Below are positions 55,545-64,000 of a stretch of 64,000 nt of DNA, in pieces (position 1 is the first letter of the stretch; each line of letters starts with the position of its first letter). The translations under genes and the position numbers were made by a program. The DNA is taken from NCBI GenBank assembly GCA_028023455.1, contig JAQFVV010012476.1:2215820-2279819 (forward strand), read 5' to 3'. Origin of the DNA: Epiperipatus broadwayi (taxonomy: Eukaryota; Onychophora; Udeonychophora; Euonychophora; Peripatidae). A model generated the notes under the pieces. That model saw nothing but the letters and a program-made list of their open reading frames with translations, did no database searches and was not told the origin of the DNA.

Positions 55545-55740
55545 GGATTTGGTGGTCCCAAGATCGATTCTGTACTCAAACTTCTGATGAACTCCAAAGC
55601 AATAATTTTATATGTGTTTTCTTATCCTGAATACTTTGATGTAGTTGGTAGACCATTTGACTTGTGATCAAAAGGTCCCATGATAAATTGTGGTGCTCAA
55701 ACTTTTTATGAACTCCCAAGCAATAATATCACATGCCTTT
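55545..55740 (+). repeat. two SINE-like copies in tandem
   Basis: 'ggtcccaagatcgattctgtactcaaac' to 'gaactccaaagcaataat' (55552-55610) recurs as 'ggtcccatgataaattgtggtgctcaaac' to 'gaactcccaagcaataat' (55674-55730). The second has an upstream A-box-like 'gtagttggtagaccatttg'. A third fragment is at about 16965. tRNA-derived head inferred. Confidence 0.6.
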
Positions 55741-56434
55741 TTTTATATATCAAAAATTAATTAACTGCCAAATGTCCATTTATAAAATAAATGCAATCAA
55801 AATTTTTTAGTTTGATTCATTAAATATAAATTTTTATTTTCTTAATTCTGAGTACTAAATAAAAACTGTTTTAAATATGTTATTAGTTAAAAATTTTAGC
55901 TTTACTTTTTATTTTTAAATCAGAGTTCTACTGAACCAAATTCAATACCAAAAGTGTCATATTTGGTATATGTGTGATAGGTTGGCCCATACCAAGCCTA
56001 AAATAATGGAAGTGTTAACTACTTGATCTACAATTAAGGTACTTGAATCACATGACTCCCTAAACAAATAGCCACATACTGTTTTTATTTACTTGACATA
56101 GTTATTCATATCTTTAAACTACTTCATAACAGTTTAGTAGGAAACATTGGTTAAGCTTAATAATACATCAATAAAAATAAAGCAATCAAGTAATCTCTCA
56201 GGAGATCATGTGATGTTCAGTCACCACAGCATAAACATTGTTTCAAAAATCTTCTGTTCTCAAGTTCATTACTTTGATATTATGGTAAGCACACAACATA
56301 AAATTTTTATTTGAAACTATTGGCTAAACCCATGCATGTTGATTTTGTAAATTGCAAATTAATATTTGTAATTGATTGCTGATTTGTCAATAACTAATAG
56401 TTTTATTTATGATTTATATATATGTAATGTGTAT
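55741..56434. other. AT-rich spacer
   Basis: Nothing recognised beyond 'aggagatcatgtgatgttcagtcaccac' (56200), which resembles the tip of the palindrome at 45313. Confidence 0.45.
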
Positions 56435-56510
56435 AGAAATTAATCTTCAGATATATGCTATTGGATTAGTATTAAATTTACATGGACTCACCCATCAATA
56501 AGTGTTTTAA

Positions 56511-57496
56511 CCTTTTCTGTGATGAAAATTCCAGTTGGCTGAGTGAGGTAAAACTCTAAACTTTTGATTGGTCAATTACAGAATCAACAGTAAAAATATA
56601 TTCATCTTTTAATATTATATTCATTTTAGTTTCATTTGTAAAAAGTATATTAATAATTTATCAGGTTATGAAAGTAAATGAAAGTTTTTTAAAAGTAAAT
56701 TTTTATTTATAATTATAAAAATATTCAATAGTGGAAAAATAAAAATAAACATCTTAGCAAATTACAGGGTGATGCAACGTCATTGATTTCCCTCCTCAAT
56801 TTATGTTATTAAAAAAGTTAAGAATTTTTTAGTAAAATCTTACAATATTTCTAAAAATAATTATATTTTCAGCATATTTTACCAAAATACATTATAATAT
56901 ATAAATAAATGCCAGAAAAATATTCTAAAACATTAATTTTTGTTAGAAAATCAAATAAACAGCTTGGGACAATCTAAACTTTTGACAGATATCAAAATTG
57001 TTGCTATTCACTGGTTTCTTTTTTTAATTTATGTTTGTGTAAAAATATACAATTTTTTAATAAAATGTTATTACTTTTGTAAAATAACTATATTTTCAGC
57101 ATATTTTATGAAAATAATTTATAATATGCACAAAAAATAATGATAAAAACACTCTAAAACATATATTTTCACTTTCAGCGGTGAAAATTATTTATCGGCA
57201 GTCTTTTTTTTGACCAAATAATCATCAGCCAATTGAAAATTATTTATCGGTGGTCTTTTTTGACCAAATAATCATCAGCCAATCAGCATTGGAATTGATG
57301 GCCTCCTTTTATTAGACTTAAAAGATCTGTATTATTGATTTTTTATTTGTAAAATAATTCAAAAGAAGGCAGCATCTTACAATACTTTTTCTGAGCTTTC
57401 AAACAAGTGTAAAATCATCACTGTAGCTCAAAAAATGATCGATTTCAAGCAACCTAAAGCCATTGACATGGATGAGCATCCAAAGCTCAGGAAGTG
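56511..57496. mobile_element. piggyBac-like non-autonomous element, copy 1 (~986 bp)
   Basis: TTAA sits on both sides (56507-56510 and 57497-57500), and the other arm of foldback C has a single TTAA there. The left end CCTTTTCTGTGATGA resembles the CCCTTTG-type piggyBac terminus. The body aligns with copy 2 at 62142-62906 ('ttcatttgtaaaaagtatatt', 'aaaatattcaat', 'cagccaat', 'attgattttttatttgtaaa', 'ggcagcatcttaca'). The right end is weaker. No transposase is encoded. Confidence 0.72.
57183..57285. repeat. 52-bp tandem duplication inside the piggyBac-like element
   Basis: GAAAATTATTTATCGG occurs at 57183 and 57235. Both units continue with a T-run and 'gaccaaataatcatcagcca'. Confidence 0.93.
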
Positions 57497-57905
57497 TTAA
57501 AAGCATAAGTGAATCACTTATGCTTAGAGCTTTTTCTTATATAAACCCACTCTTATTGATCATGCTTAAATTCCTTCCACATGATTACATATATATAAAT
57601 TGCTAATGTATTTATTACACATATTCAAACTAATATAATTCAAAATCATGGGTAGTTAAAAATGAGAAATTTTTTTTTCCTGCAATATATAAAACAAATT
57701 TGTACAAATAATTTACCAATTGAAATGTCAGACTCTTAATAAGATCAAGTCCTGATTTAATCATGGCCAATAAGAGCTGGATTATATAAAAATAAGCTGT
57801 AAGCATAAGTGATTCACTCATGCTTTTAAAACACTTATTGATGGGTGAGTCCATGTAAATGTAATACTAGTCTAATAGTGTATGTCTGAAGATTAATTTT
57901 CTTTC

Positions 57906-58546
57906 ACATGATAACTAAGAGTTTTGTCTTTAAAAACTTTTTAACATGGTATAAAACTATCTTAATTACATACATCTATCTATTACTGTTGATTTCAAAT
58001 TGGATTACCACCACTTGAACTATGTATCATTTAGGAGAAGAATTTTTTAAACAGTTGATAAAACCATAAAAATAAAGTATCTGGTATGGTTTCTTAATAG
58101 GCTACTAGGTGTTGCTGTCATTATATATTCTTGTTGTTATACATGTTGAAGTTGTAAATTATATGATTCTGTGATATAATGAGCTAGAAAGATGTTCTAT
58201 TTTGATAAGTGTTAAACTACATCTTTAAAAATGTGTGAATCAAATGCATGCAGGACTGAATACAAGTCAATTGGACTGATTGTGTCCAATTGGTGCTGCA
58301 CTTGAAGAGCTCTGCACCTGTTTCAATCTATGTAATTAAAAATTGTCTTAAAAATATAAATAACTTGTGAGTTCAAAAATTACAAAAATTGGAAACATCT
58401 TTATATACAAGATCTGTGCTCATATACCCTATATATTACATATATAAACATAGGTATATAATAAGCCTGTGTGTTTCAGTTATTACATAGTAGAGATGTA
58501 TGCCCACCCCTTGTATTAAATGTATTATGTCCTGTGTATGAAGGGT
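57906..58546. other. AT-rich spacer
   Basis: Nothing recognised. Confidence 0.5.
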
Positions 58547-58890
58547 CAGATTGACCTTAGGTCAACATGGGTGTGATAAGAATCTCAGGCTCAGGGTGGC
58601 CTTTGAGCATTCCATCATCAGATTTTCAATTGGATGGACCGTTGAAGAGTTGGAGTGTGGAGTAGATTGAAGCCTGTCCATTAAAGTATGAGGTTTGGTT
58701 ATCTTAATATATATCTGAGCACTTATAGCATGTATGTGTAGAGATGGTAATCTGGACCAACTGATGATTGCTGGTTTAGCATGAAATACGTATATTGGTG
58801 ATTATTTATCTTTTCAACATATATGTGTTCAAGTGTATCAGTGTTATGAGATAGTGTGGAGAGTGGTATGTGCTCATATACCCTATATAG
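58547..58890 (+). repeat. ~345-bp dispersed repeat with core motif, copy 2
   Basis: It matches 29728-30075 from 'gtcagattgaccttaggtca' to 'gtgctcataccc'-type end (here 'gctcatataccctatata'). The core 'AATCTGGACCAACTGATGA' lies near 58750. It has 'ggagtagattga' that copy 1 lacks. The 100-codon minus-strand ORF over it is a shadow. Confidence 0.75.
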
Positions 58891-61139
58891 CACAAGGTTG
58901 ACTAATTGCATTGCAACTTGCGTCAGCTCTATTCCTTCATGTAGACGCAGATAGCAAATTATCTTCCTCACAGTCTCAAAAAATAAAGATACAATGTAGG
59001 CTATTAAAAAAATTACATTGGACAAATAAATTAATATTTATTTCACTAAACTATTGAAACAGACAGATCGGAGAACCGATCTTCGTTTCAGGTGTTTTTA
59101 TGTGTACGGTAATTCGAACCACTGTTCGCCCGCAGTGAGATTTTGTCTATTTTAAGTTATAATATAAATTAGTTATATATTCTATAGTTTATAAATAAAT
59201 ATGTAAAGTTTCCGTATATAAATGTCACAAACCATGAAATAATATTCGTGTGTGCGTGGTTTGTGAATTTGTATCATTTAATTTAAAGTTTCAGTGCGGG
59301 CGTATTTGTTTTAAATTTTAGTTTTAAAATTGTATAAAGTCGTTTAAAAATACTGATCAAAAATCACATTCCTTTGATCAGTGTTTTAATTAAAATCTAA
59401 TTGCACAAATGTACAAAGCAATTAAGTTGTATTCAAAATTAGTAAGGAATTTTTATATGTAATTAATGTATCGATTTAAAAATAGCATATTAAATTAAAA
59501 GATTGCTAAAAACAGATAATTGATTGTTGGTCAAGCTGCATGAGGAAGTAGGCGGAGCCTAAAACAAAAACAAGTCGGAAAGGTCAGCAGTGGCTATTTT
59601 AGAGAAAAACTTACATTCTAACTTTGGTCGTGTGTGAGAGAAGTAGTCTCGAGACAACACAGCAGTTGAGTATAATTCAAACCTTATTATTAAGAAGTTT
59701 ATCAGTGAATCGCCATGTTCATGGGCTAAGTGCCAGGAGCTGGTCTCTGCCCACCAATATGGATCCTCGTGCCGCTGTTTGATCATGTTTCATATACTTC
59801 AGAATTTCCAACTTCCAATCTCAAAATTTACTATGCCTTACAAATAACTTTCAAAAATGCGCGCCTACGTTCGTCACAAACCAAGCTGGATGAAGAAAGA
59901 AGAGTAACTTTGTTACACGAACTTTAATTTTCTTCCGTGCTTAATGTTATCAATCAAACAAATCACATGTAAGTTTTATGTCATTTATAATGCTATTATT
60001 TAACCTGTCAGTAAATTTTCTTTTCTTTTTTTAACCCTCTGCTCTAGTCTTTAGAAATCATTTATAAAATTGTAATTAATAGTAATAATATTTCAACTGA
60101 ATGCATTTATATTTTCTTATGTTGCTTATTTCATGGACAAACATTGCCAATAGTAATATTTCCAATTCTGTATAAACTAGTGTGTAATAGTGATCAATTT
60201 AATTTAAAAGTAATTTCATGTTCTGAATTAAATATTCTTTCACATTCCGAGTTAGTAAATGTTAAGTCACTTTATTATTCTATGTTAAGTTGTTATAAAA
60301 TTACAATCTAAGTTCCAATCTTAAATATATATATATTAGTTTCAAAGTGTTCATTAATGTTATGTATAATATGAGGAATAATTCACTGAATAATTTGATA
60401 CTATCGCTACCGCCTGTCAACCCGAAGGGTTAGAGTTTCAGAGTAAATTTAACTAATTATTGTTCTCACCGTCAGTTTAATTTCGCTATGTTTTTATTGG
60501 GATCAGGATCTCAGCCTGTGGCGTAGAAACAGACAAATAGTTTCCAGGTTTTATATAATTTCTTTTAAAAATCCGCTTCCAGTATTCGTCCTTCACGTCT
60601 GTGGCAATGCCTTCCCTTCGCTGAAGTTAGCGTCTCGCCATTCTACCATTGGGGAATGAAAGCAGTTTTTCTTTCCCGGTAATCTCTTGGATCACCGGGG
60701 TTCGAAATGATCCCGGCTGGTTGTCGTGTCCCGGAGCTACTTGGGGGCATTAAGCCTTGTCAAAGTACAAGCCGCCCGGTATTCCGTTAATGCACCGCAA
60801 TTGATTACTGTAGGGCTTTTGAATCCAGGCAACCACCAGTTCATCTATCTTCCATGTCGTATTTATATAAAACCATCCGCACATCTATCCTTTATGTCGT
60901 CTTTATATAAAACCATTCTCCAACTGTTCGTCTACGTAACGGCTCGAGCCTATTCTAATAAAATAAGTTAATAAAAATCTTTAGAGAAATATTTTTCCAG
61001 TGCTCAAATACTCTGATTCTCTTAACCACCCGTCAATCATTTAACTACCCAGCTATTGGCATAAGTTTGTTTATTAAATAAAACGTTCACTAAAGACTAG
61101 TAGCCAAATACAAGAGGATTTATGAAGTCTTACCGTACT
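58891..61139. other. GC-elevated block of unknown origin with promoter-like signals
   Basis: From about 59050 the DNA is clearly less AT-rich and more CpG-containing than its surroundings (for example 59550-59930 and 60480-60960). Signs: a hairpin at 59054-59091 (TGAAAC...AGATCGG/CCGATCT...GTTTCA), a 10-bp stem TCACAAACCA/TGGTTTGTGA at about 59225-59265, a 'ggggttcgaaatgatcccgg' B-box-like phrase near 60699, a duplicated 40-bp unit with TATATAAAACCAT, and AATAAAA near 60957. The 65-81-codon ORFs here have no recognisable domain. It could be an old LTR, a SINE cluster or a host promoter. I cannot decide. Confidence 0.35.
60842..60922 (+). promoter_or_regulatory. duplicated TATA-box unit (40-bp period)
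   Basis: 'atctatc..ccatgtcg..tttatataaaacca' begins at 60843 and again as 'atctatcctttatgtcg..tttatataaaacca' at 60883. Each carries TATATAAAA in the same position. AATAAAATAAG follows about 50 bp after the second unit. Core-promoter function is inferred from the TATA boxes only. Confidence 0.4.
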
Positions 61140-61265
61140 GTATAACACTATATTTATATGCTGTATATTTCTATTATATAACATTATATTCATGTGCTTT
61201 CTATTTGTCTTATTTAACACTATATTTATATGCTTTATATTTGGCTTATTAAACACTTTATTTAA
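61140..61265. repeat. ~36-bp tandem repeat, 3.5 copies
   Basis: Units 'tataacactatatttatatgctgtatatttct', 'tataacattatattcatgtgctttctatttgtct', 'tttaacactatatttatatgctttatatttggct', then a partial. Frame-preserving period gives the repetitive 60-codon minus-strand ORF (HINIVL / HMNIML phrases). Confidence 0.9.
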
Positions 61266-61683
61266 TCTTAATCTTTGTGTCCTCCACCTTATTACTCTCT
61301 AAGTCTATTTAGCCACTTTCTGTCTGTATTGGCAACTTAAATATATACGTTACATGAATGACCGTTCCAGTATCTAGAGTCTAATAAATCTATATATCAT
61401 TAACTGTAAGAATTTAGTCTATGTTCTGAGCTGAGCTAGAAAAGGGATAACCCCGTGCTGGTGTAAAGTCATCATCGGTTGGTCATGCCGGGGTTTGGGT
61501 TTGAATTCAGTTGGCGTTTTGGAATTTATTCTTAAACGTGGACTGGGTTTGAATTTATACCGGTACACTATTATTTAAATTACTTAAGTATATATTAATT
61601 CTATAGTAATGTAACTAATTTTAATATAGTTTAATTATTTTTAAAATGTAAACATTAAAAGCATAATGCTAAACCAGTCAATA
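61266..61683. other. spacer with a tRNA-like phrase
   Basis: 61460-61520 ('catcggttggtcatgccggggtttgggtttgaattc') has a B-box-like end and may be a SINE remnant. Otherwise nothing recognised. Confidence 0.4.
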
Positions 61684-63136
61684 AATAATCAAAATTATCC
61701 CAAATTTACAACTCAAACAGATTAGCCAAAGAAAATAAACTGTAAAACACTAACAATGGTTTCGTTGCTACAAGCAGACTTCTCAAGTGTAAAAAACTAT
61801 GAAATAACATATTTAAACTAAATACAACTTCACTCACTTCCCATACACCTTTAACACTAAAAGAACTTTTAAATAAGTTAATTGCTTCAGAATTATAATT
61901 TTTTAATAATAAAGATTTGTTCTTTAATTCTTCTTTTTATTTCATTTCTCTCAAAGAAGACAACCTTAGCATCATTAAAATTAATAGAAAGTCCTGTATG
62001 TTTTTTATGGATAAATATCTTAGTTTTGCTTTGTATATCCATGAAAAAAACAGGCCAACTTATTAATTTTGATGAAGCTAAGATTGTCTTCTTTGAGAGA
62101 AATGAAATGAAAATTAAGAATTAAAAAAATTTTATTATTAACCCTTTGAACGATGATTATATAATTGGCCGAATGAGTTAAAAATCAAAACTTGTAATTG
62201 GCCAACTCACAACTTTAACAAAATCTATTGTTAAAATAGATCACTTTTAATAATATAAATATGTTAGTTTCGTTTGTAAAAAGTATATTACTGAATTGTC
62301 AGATTACGAAAGCAAACGAAAATCTTTTCAAAAATAAAATTTGATTTATAATTTAAAAAATATTCAATTGCGGTGAAATAAAAGTAACCGCTATTCAACC
62401 AACCAAAAAAGATTGCGTCAGCAATCTTTTTTTTTTCACTTTAACGTTACGATCAATATGTAGCAATAAATAAATAATTCTTGGTAATATCTTAACTATT
62501 TTTCTAAAATAATTTGATTTTTAGTATTATTTTATCAATAATAATTTGTAATTCAATTCAAATATTGTTTAAAATGTTGTAAACATTCGTTTATCATTTT
62601 CGTAATAAAAATCAAAACGAACGTAACTTTTTACTTTTTGGCAGCCATTTCCCTTTCTGACAGAAGTGGGACAGCCAATAAGATTCAAGAAAAGTTGGTG
62701 AGGAGGCGGTGCTTTGGTTTTGTTTGACATATATGGTCATTTTTATTGATTTTTTACTTGTAAATTAATTCTGAAGAGGGCACCATCTTACAGAACTTTT
62801 GATTTTCTTTCTAATGACGTATCATATGTATACGTGGGATAAAAAGTAGCCGATTTAGAGTGATGTCAAATCTTCTTGTTTTTAGACGAGTCATGCATTT
62901 TAAGGATTAAAAAATTATGATTCTAAAGCAATTAACTTATTTAAAAGTTCTTTTAATATTAAGGGTGTATGGGAGATAAATGGAATTGTGGGTAATGTTT
63001 AGTTTAAATATGTTATTTTGTAGTTCTTTACACTTGAGAAGTCTGTTTGTAGCAGTGAAACTATTGGTAGTGTTTTAAAGTTTATTTTCTTGGCTAATCT
63101 GGTTGAGTTGTGAATTTGGGGAGTATATTATTAATT
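61684..63136. mobile_element. foldback element D, interrupted by a piggyBac-like element
   Basis: One long palindrome centred near 62020. Left arm 61684-62000; right arm 62040-62141 continuing at 62907-63136. Pairing phrases: 'acaactcaaacagattagcc' opposite 63100-63118, 'cagacttctcaagtgtaaa' opposite 63030-63048, 'ttctctcaaagaagacaa' (61948) opposite 'ttgtcttctttgagagaa' (62085). Arms total about 320 bp, the longest foldback in the window. The 80-codon ORF at 61882-62124 simply spans the palindrome centre. Confidence 0.88.
62142..62906. mobile_element. piggyBac-like non-autonomous element, copy 2 (765 bp)
   Basis: Flanked by TTAA at 62138-62141 and 62907-62910. The left end reads CCCTTTGAACGATGA and the right end, inverted, TCCTTAAAATGCATGA. 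A CCCTTTG terminus at TTAA is the hallmark of piggyBac elements. The undisturbed left arm of foldback D has the joined form (TTATTATTAAAAAATTAT on the minus strand). Aligns with copy 1 at 56511. Contains a 12-bp-stem hairpin AAAAAAGATTGC/GCAATCTTTTTT at about 62405-62432. No ORF. Confidence 0.8.
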
Positions 63137-63770
63137 TTAATTAGTCATTCCTCAGACTAGAGAATATCCATTTAATGAATAATATTTCTGAAGTATAATT
63201 TTCAATACACCACTCACTTGCAAGGTAGAGACCAGTGTTTTTATCCACTTTTAACACCTTGTGGAGAAGTATAGCCATAAACATATGACCCTGGACATGT
63301 GAAAAAGATGTTTAATTCCCAAGGTGCTATCCCTCCACAAGGTATTAAAACAGATAGAAACCAGTCCCTACCATGCATGAGAGTGGTATAGAAAAAATTT
63401 CACTACAACATATTATTCATTAAGTGGATAATCTCATGACTAATATAAACTAATATACTTCCATTAAGTAATTTGTTGTGAGGGCAATAACTTTAATACT
63501 TATCAATTAGACCATAGTAATTGGCCATCTATATATAAAGAAGAATGATAAGATATGAATAAGAGATTGTGATCTGGGACAATTGATGAATGCTGGTTCA
63601 GCACAAAATATGCATCCTGGAATCCTCTTTGGTCATAAGTTTATAATTACCCCCCCCCCACAAGGTGCTAAAAGTAGATAGAAACCAGTTCCTACTTTGA
63701 GTGAGAATCGCGTAGCGAAAATTATATTACAGAAATATTTATTAAGTCACAGAATTTAATTTTTAAATAA
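63137..63770 (+). repeat. core-repeat cluster
   Basis: The same family as 42071-43060, with the unit phrase twice: 'ctccacaaggtattaaaac..gatagaaaccagtccctacc' (63330) and 'ccacaaggtgctaaaagtagatagaaaccagttcctacttt' (63656). The core 'ATCTGGGACAATTGATGAAT' with 'GCTGGTTCAGCACAAAAT' is near 63570-63610. A poly-C run of 10 lies at 63650. Non-coding. Confidence 0.65.
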
Positions 63771-64000
63771 AATAACCATAGAGTTCACATCATTATATTC
63801 TAGTATTCTATCATGAATTGAGATTTATATATATATTATAATTAAAAACATATATTCATAGGATATAAATAATATTTCCAAGACATTTGTCAAACATACT
63901 TAAATACCATGTAAAGACGAAGGTAATTAATCAAATCACGCACGAGCGTGTAAAAACATACAGTCACTCAAATATATATGCAAATCTGCGTTTTCAGTTT
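63771..64000. other. AT-rich end of window
   Basis: Nothing recognised. Confidence 0.5.

Larger units (their letters stand above)
56435..57905. mobile_element. foldback element C, interrupted by a piggyBac-like element
   Basis: The left arm is in two parts, 56435-56510 and 57501-57572. The right arm is 57745-57905. Paired phrases: 'catggactcacccatcaata' at 56481 and its inverse at 57838, 'aagcataagtgaatcactta' at 57501 and the inverse near 57790, 'actcttattgatcatg' and the inverse near 57765. The right arm reads straight through TTTTAAAAGCATGAGTG, the sequence that is split by the insertion on the left. Non-coding. Confidence 0.82.

Noticed and set aside
61882-62124. 80-codon ORF
   Set aside because: It spans the centre of foldback D; the two halves are inverted copies of the same DNA.

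Overview
This window looks like about 64 kb of gene-poor, repeat-rich nuclear DNA from an AT-rich metazoan. Evidence for that: no long uninterrupted host ORF, no operon-like gene packing, dense (AT)n and (AAT)n microsatellites, two kinds of decayed non-LTR retrotransposon, Ty3/gypsy-type LTR elements, tRNA-derived SINE heads, and hAT-like and piggyBac-like non-autonomous DNA transposons. An invertebrate, possibly a mollusc such as a cephalopod, fits this mixture. The sequence alone does not prove the taxon. I find no host protein-coding gene that I can defend. Almost all ORFs longer than 60 codons are chance ORFs or pieces of mobile elements.

Layout. 1-5.8 kb: AT-rich spacer, a 200-bp (TTA)n tract, a GA-rich tract and a decayed LINE 3' tail. 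5.8-13.0 kb: an LTR retrotransposon on the minus strand with 1.66-1.69 kb LTRs, a primer-binding-like site, a polypurine tract and only a gag-like ORF. 13.0-15.7 kb: a foldback element split by a 2.4-kb transposon that has perfect 33-bp terminal inverted repeats, an 8-bp target duplication and a 424-bp internal tandem array. 16.3-20.1 kb: a hAT-like remnant, SINE fragments and three ~457-bp satellite units with a head-to-head inversion. 20.1-27.0 kb: LINE fragments, two copies of an LTR-like repeat that begins TGTAACG directly after (AT)n, and a foldback with a tRNA-like centre. 27-39 kb: mostly unassigned AT-rich DNA. 39.4-41.8 kb: a Ty3/gypsy element with a perfect 5-bp target duplication, reduced to integrase. 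42-48.5 kb: a dispersed repeat family with a conserved ~40-bp core, and a second foldback interrupted by a hAT MITE. 50.5 kb: compound (AAT)n/(GAA)n tract. 51.3-52.6 kb: decayed gypsy gag-protease-integrase. 55-64 kb: SINE fragments and two foldbacks, each split by a TTAA-flanked piggyBac-like element, and more copies of the core repeat.

The clearest higher-order pattern is the foldbacks. Four long-palindrome elements each carry a DNA transposon inside one arm, while the other arm keeps the matching uninterrupted sequence. This gives a built-in empty-site control for every insertion. I also see repeated placement of TGTRAC-starting elements directly after (AT)n tracts, and a core motif shared by about a dozen repeat copies in both orientations. 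I do not see a convincing new cellular system. The novelty here is in mobile-element structure.
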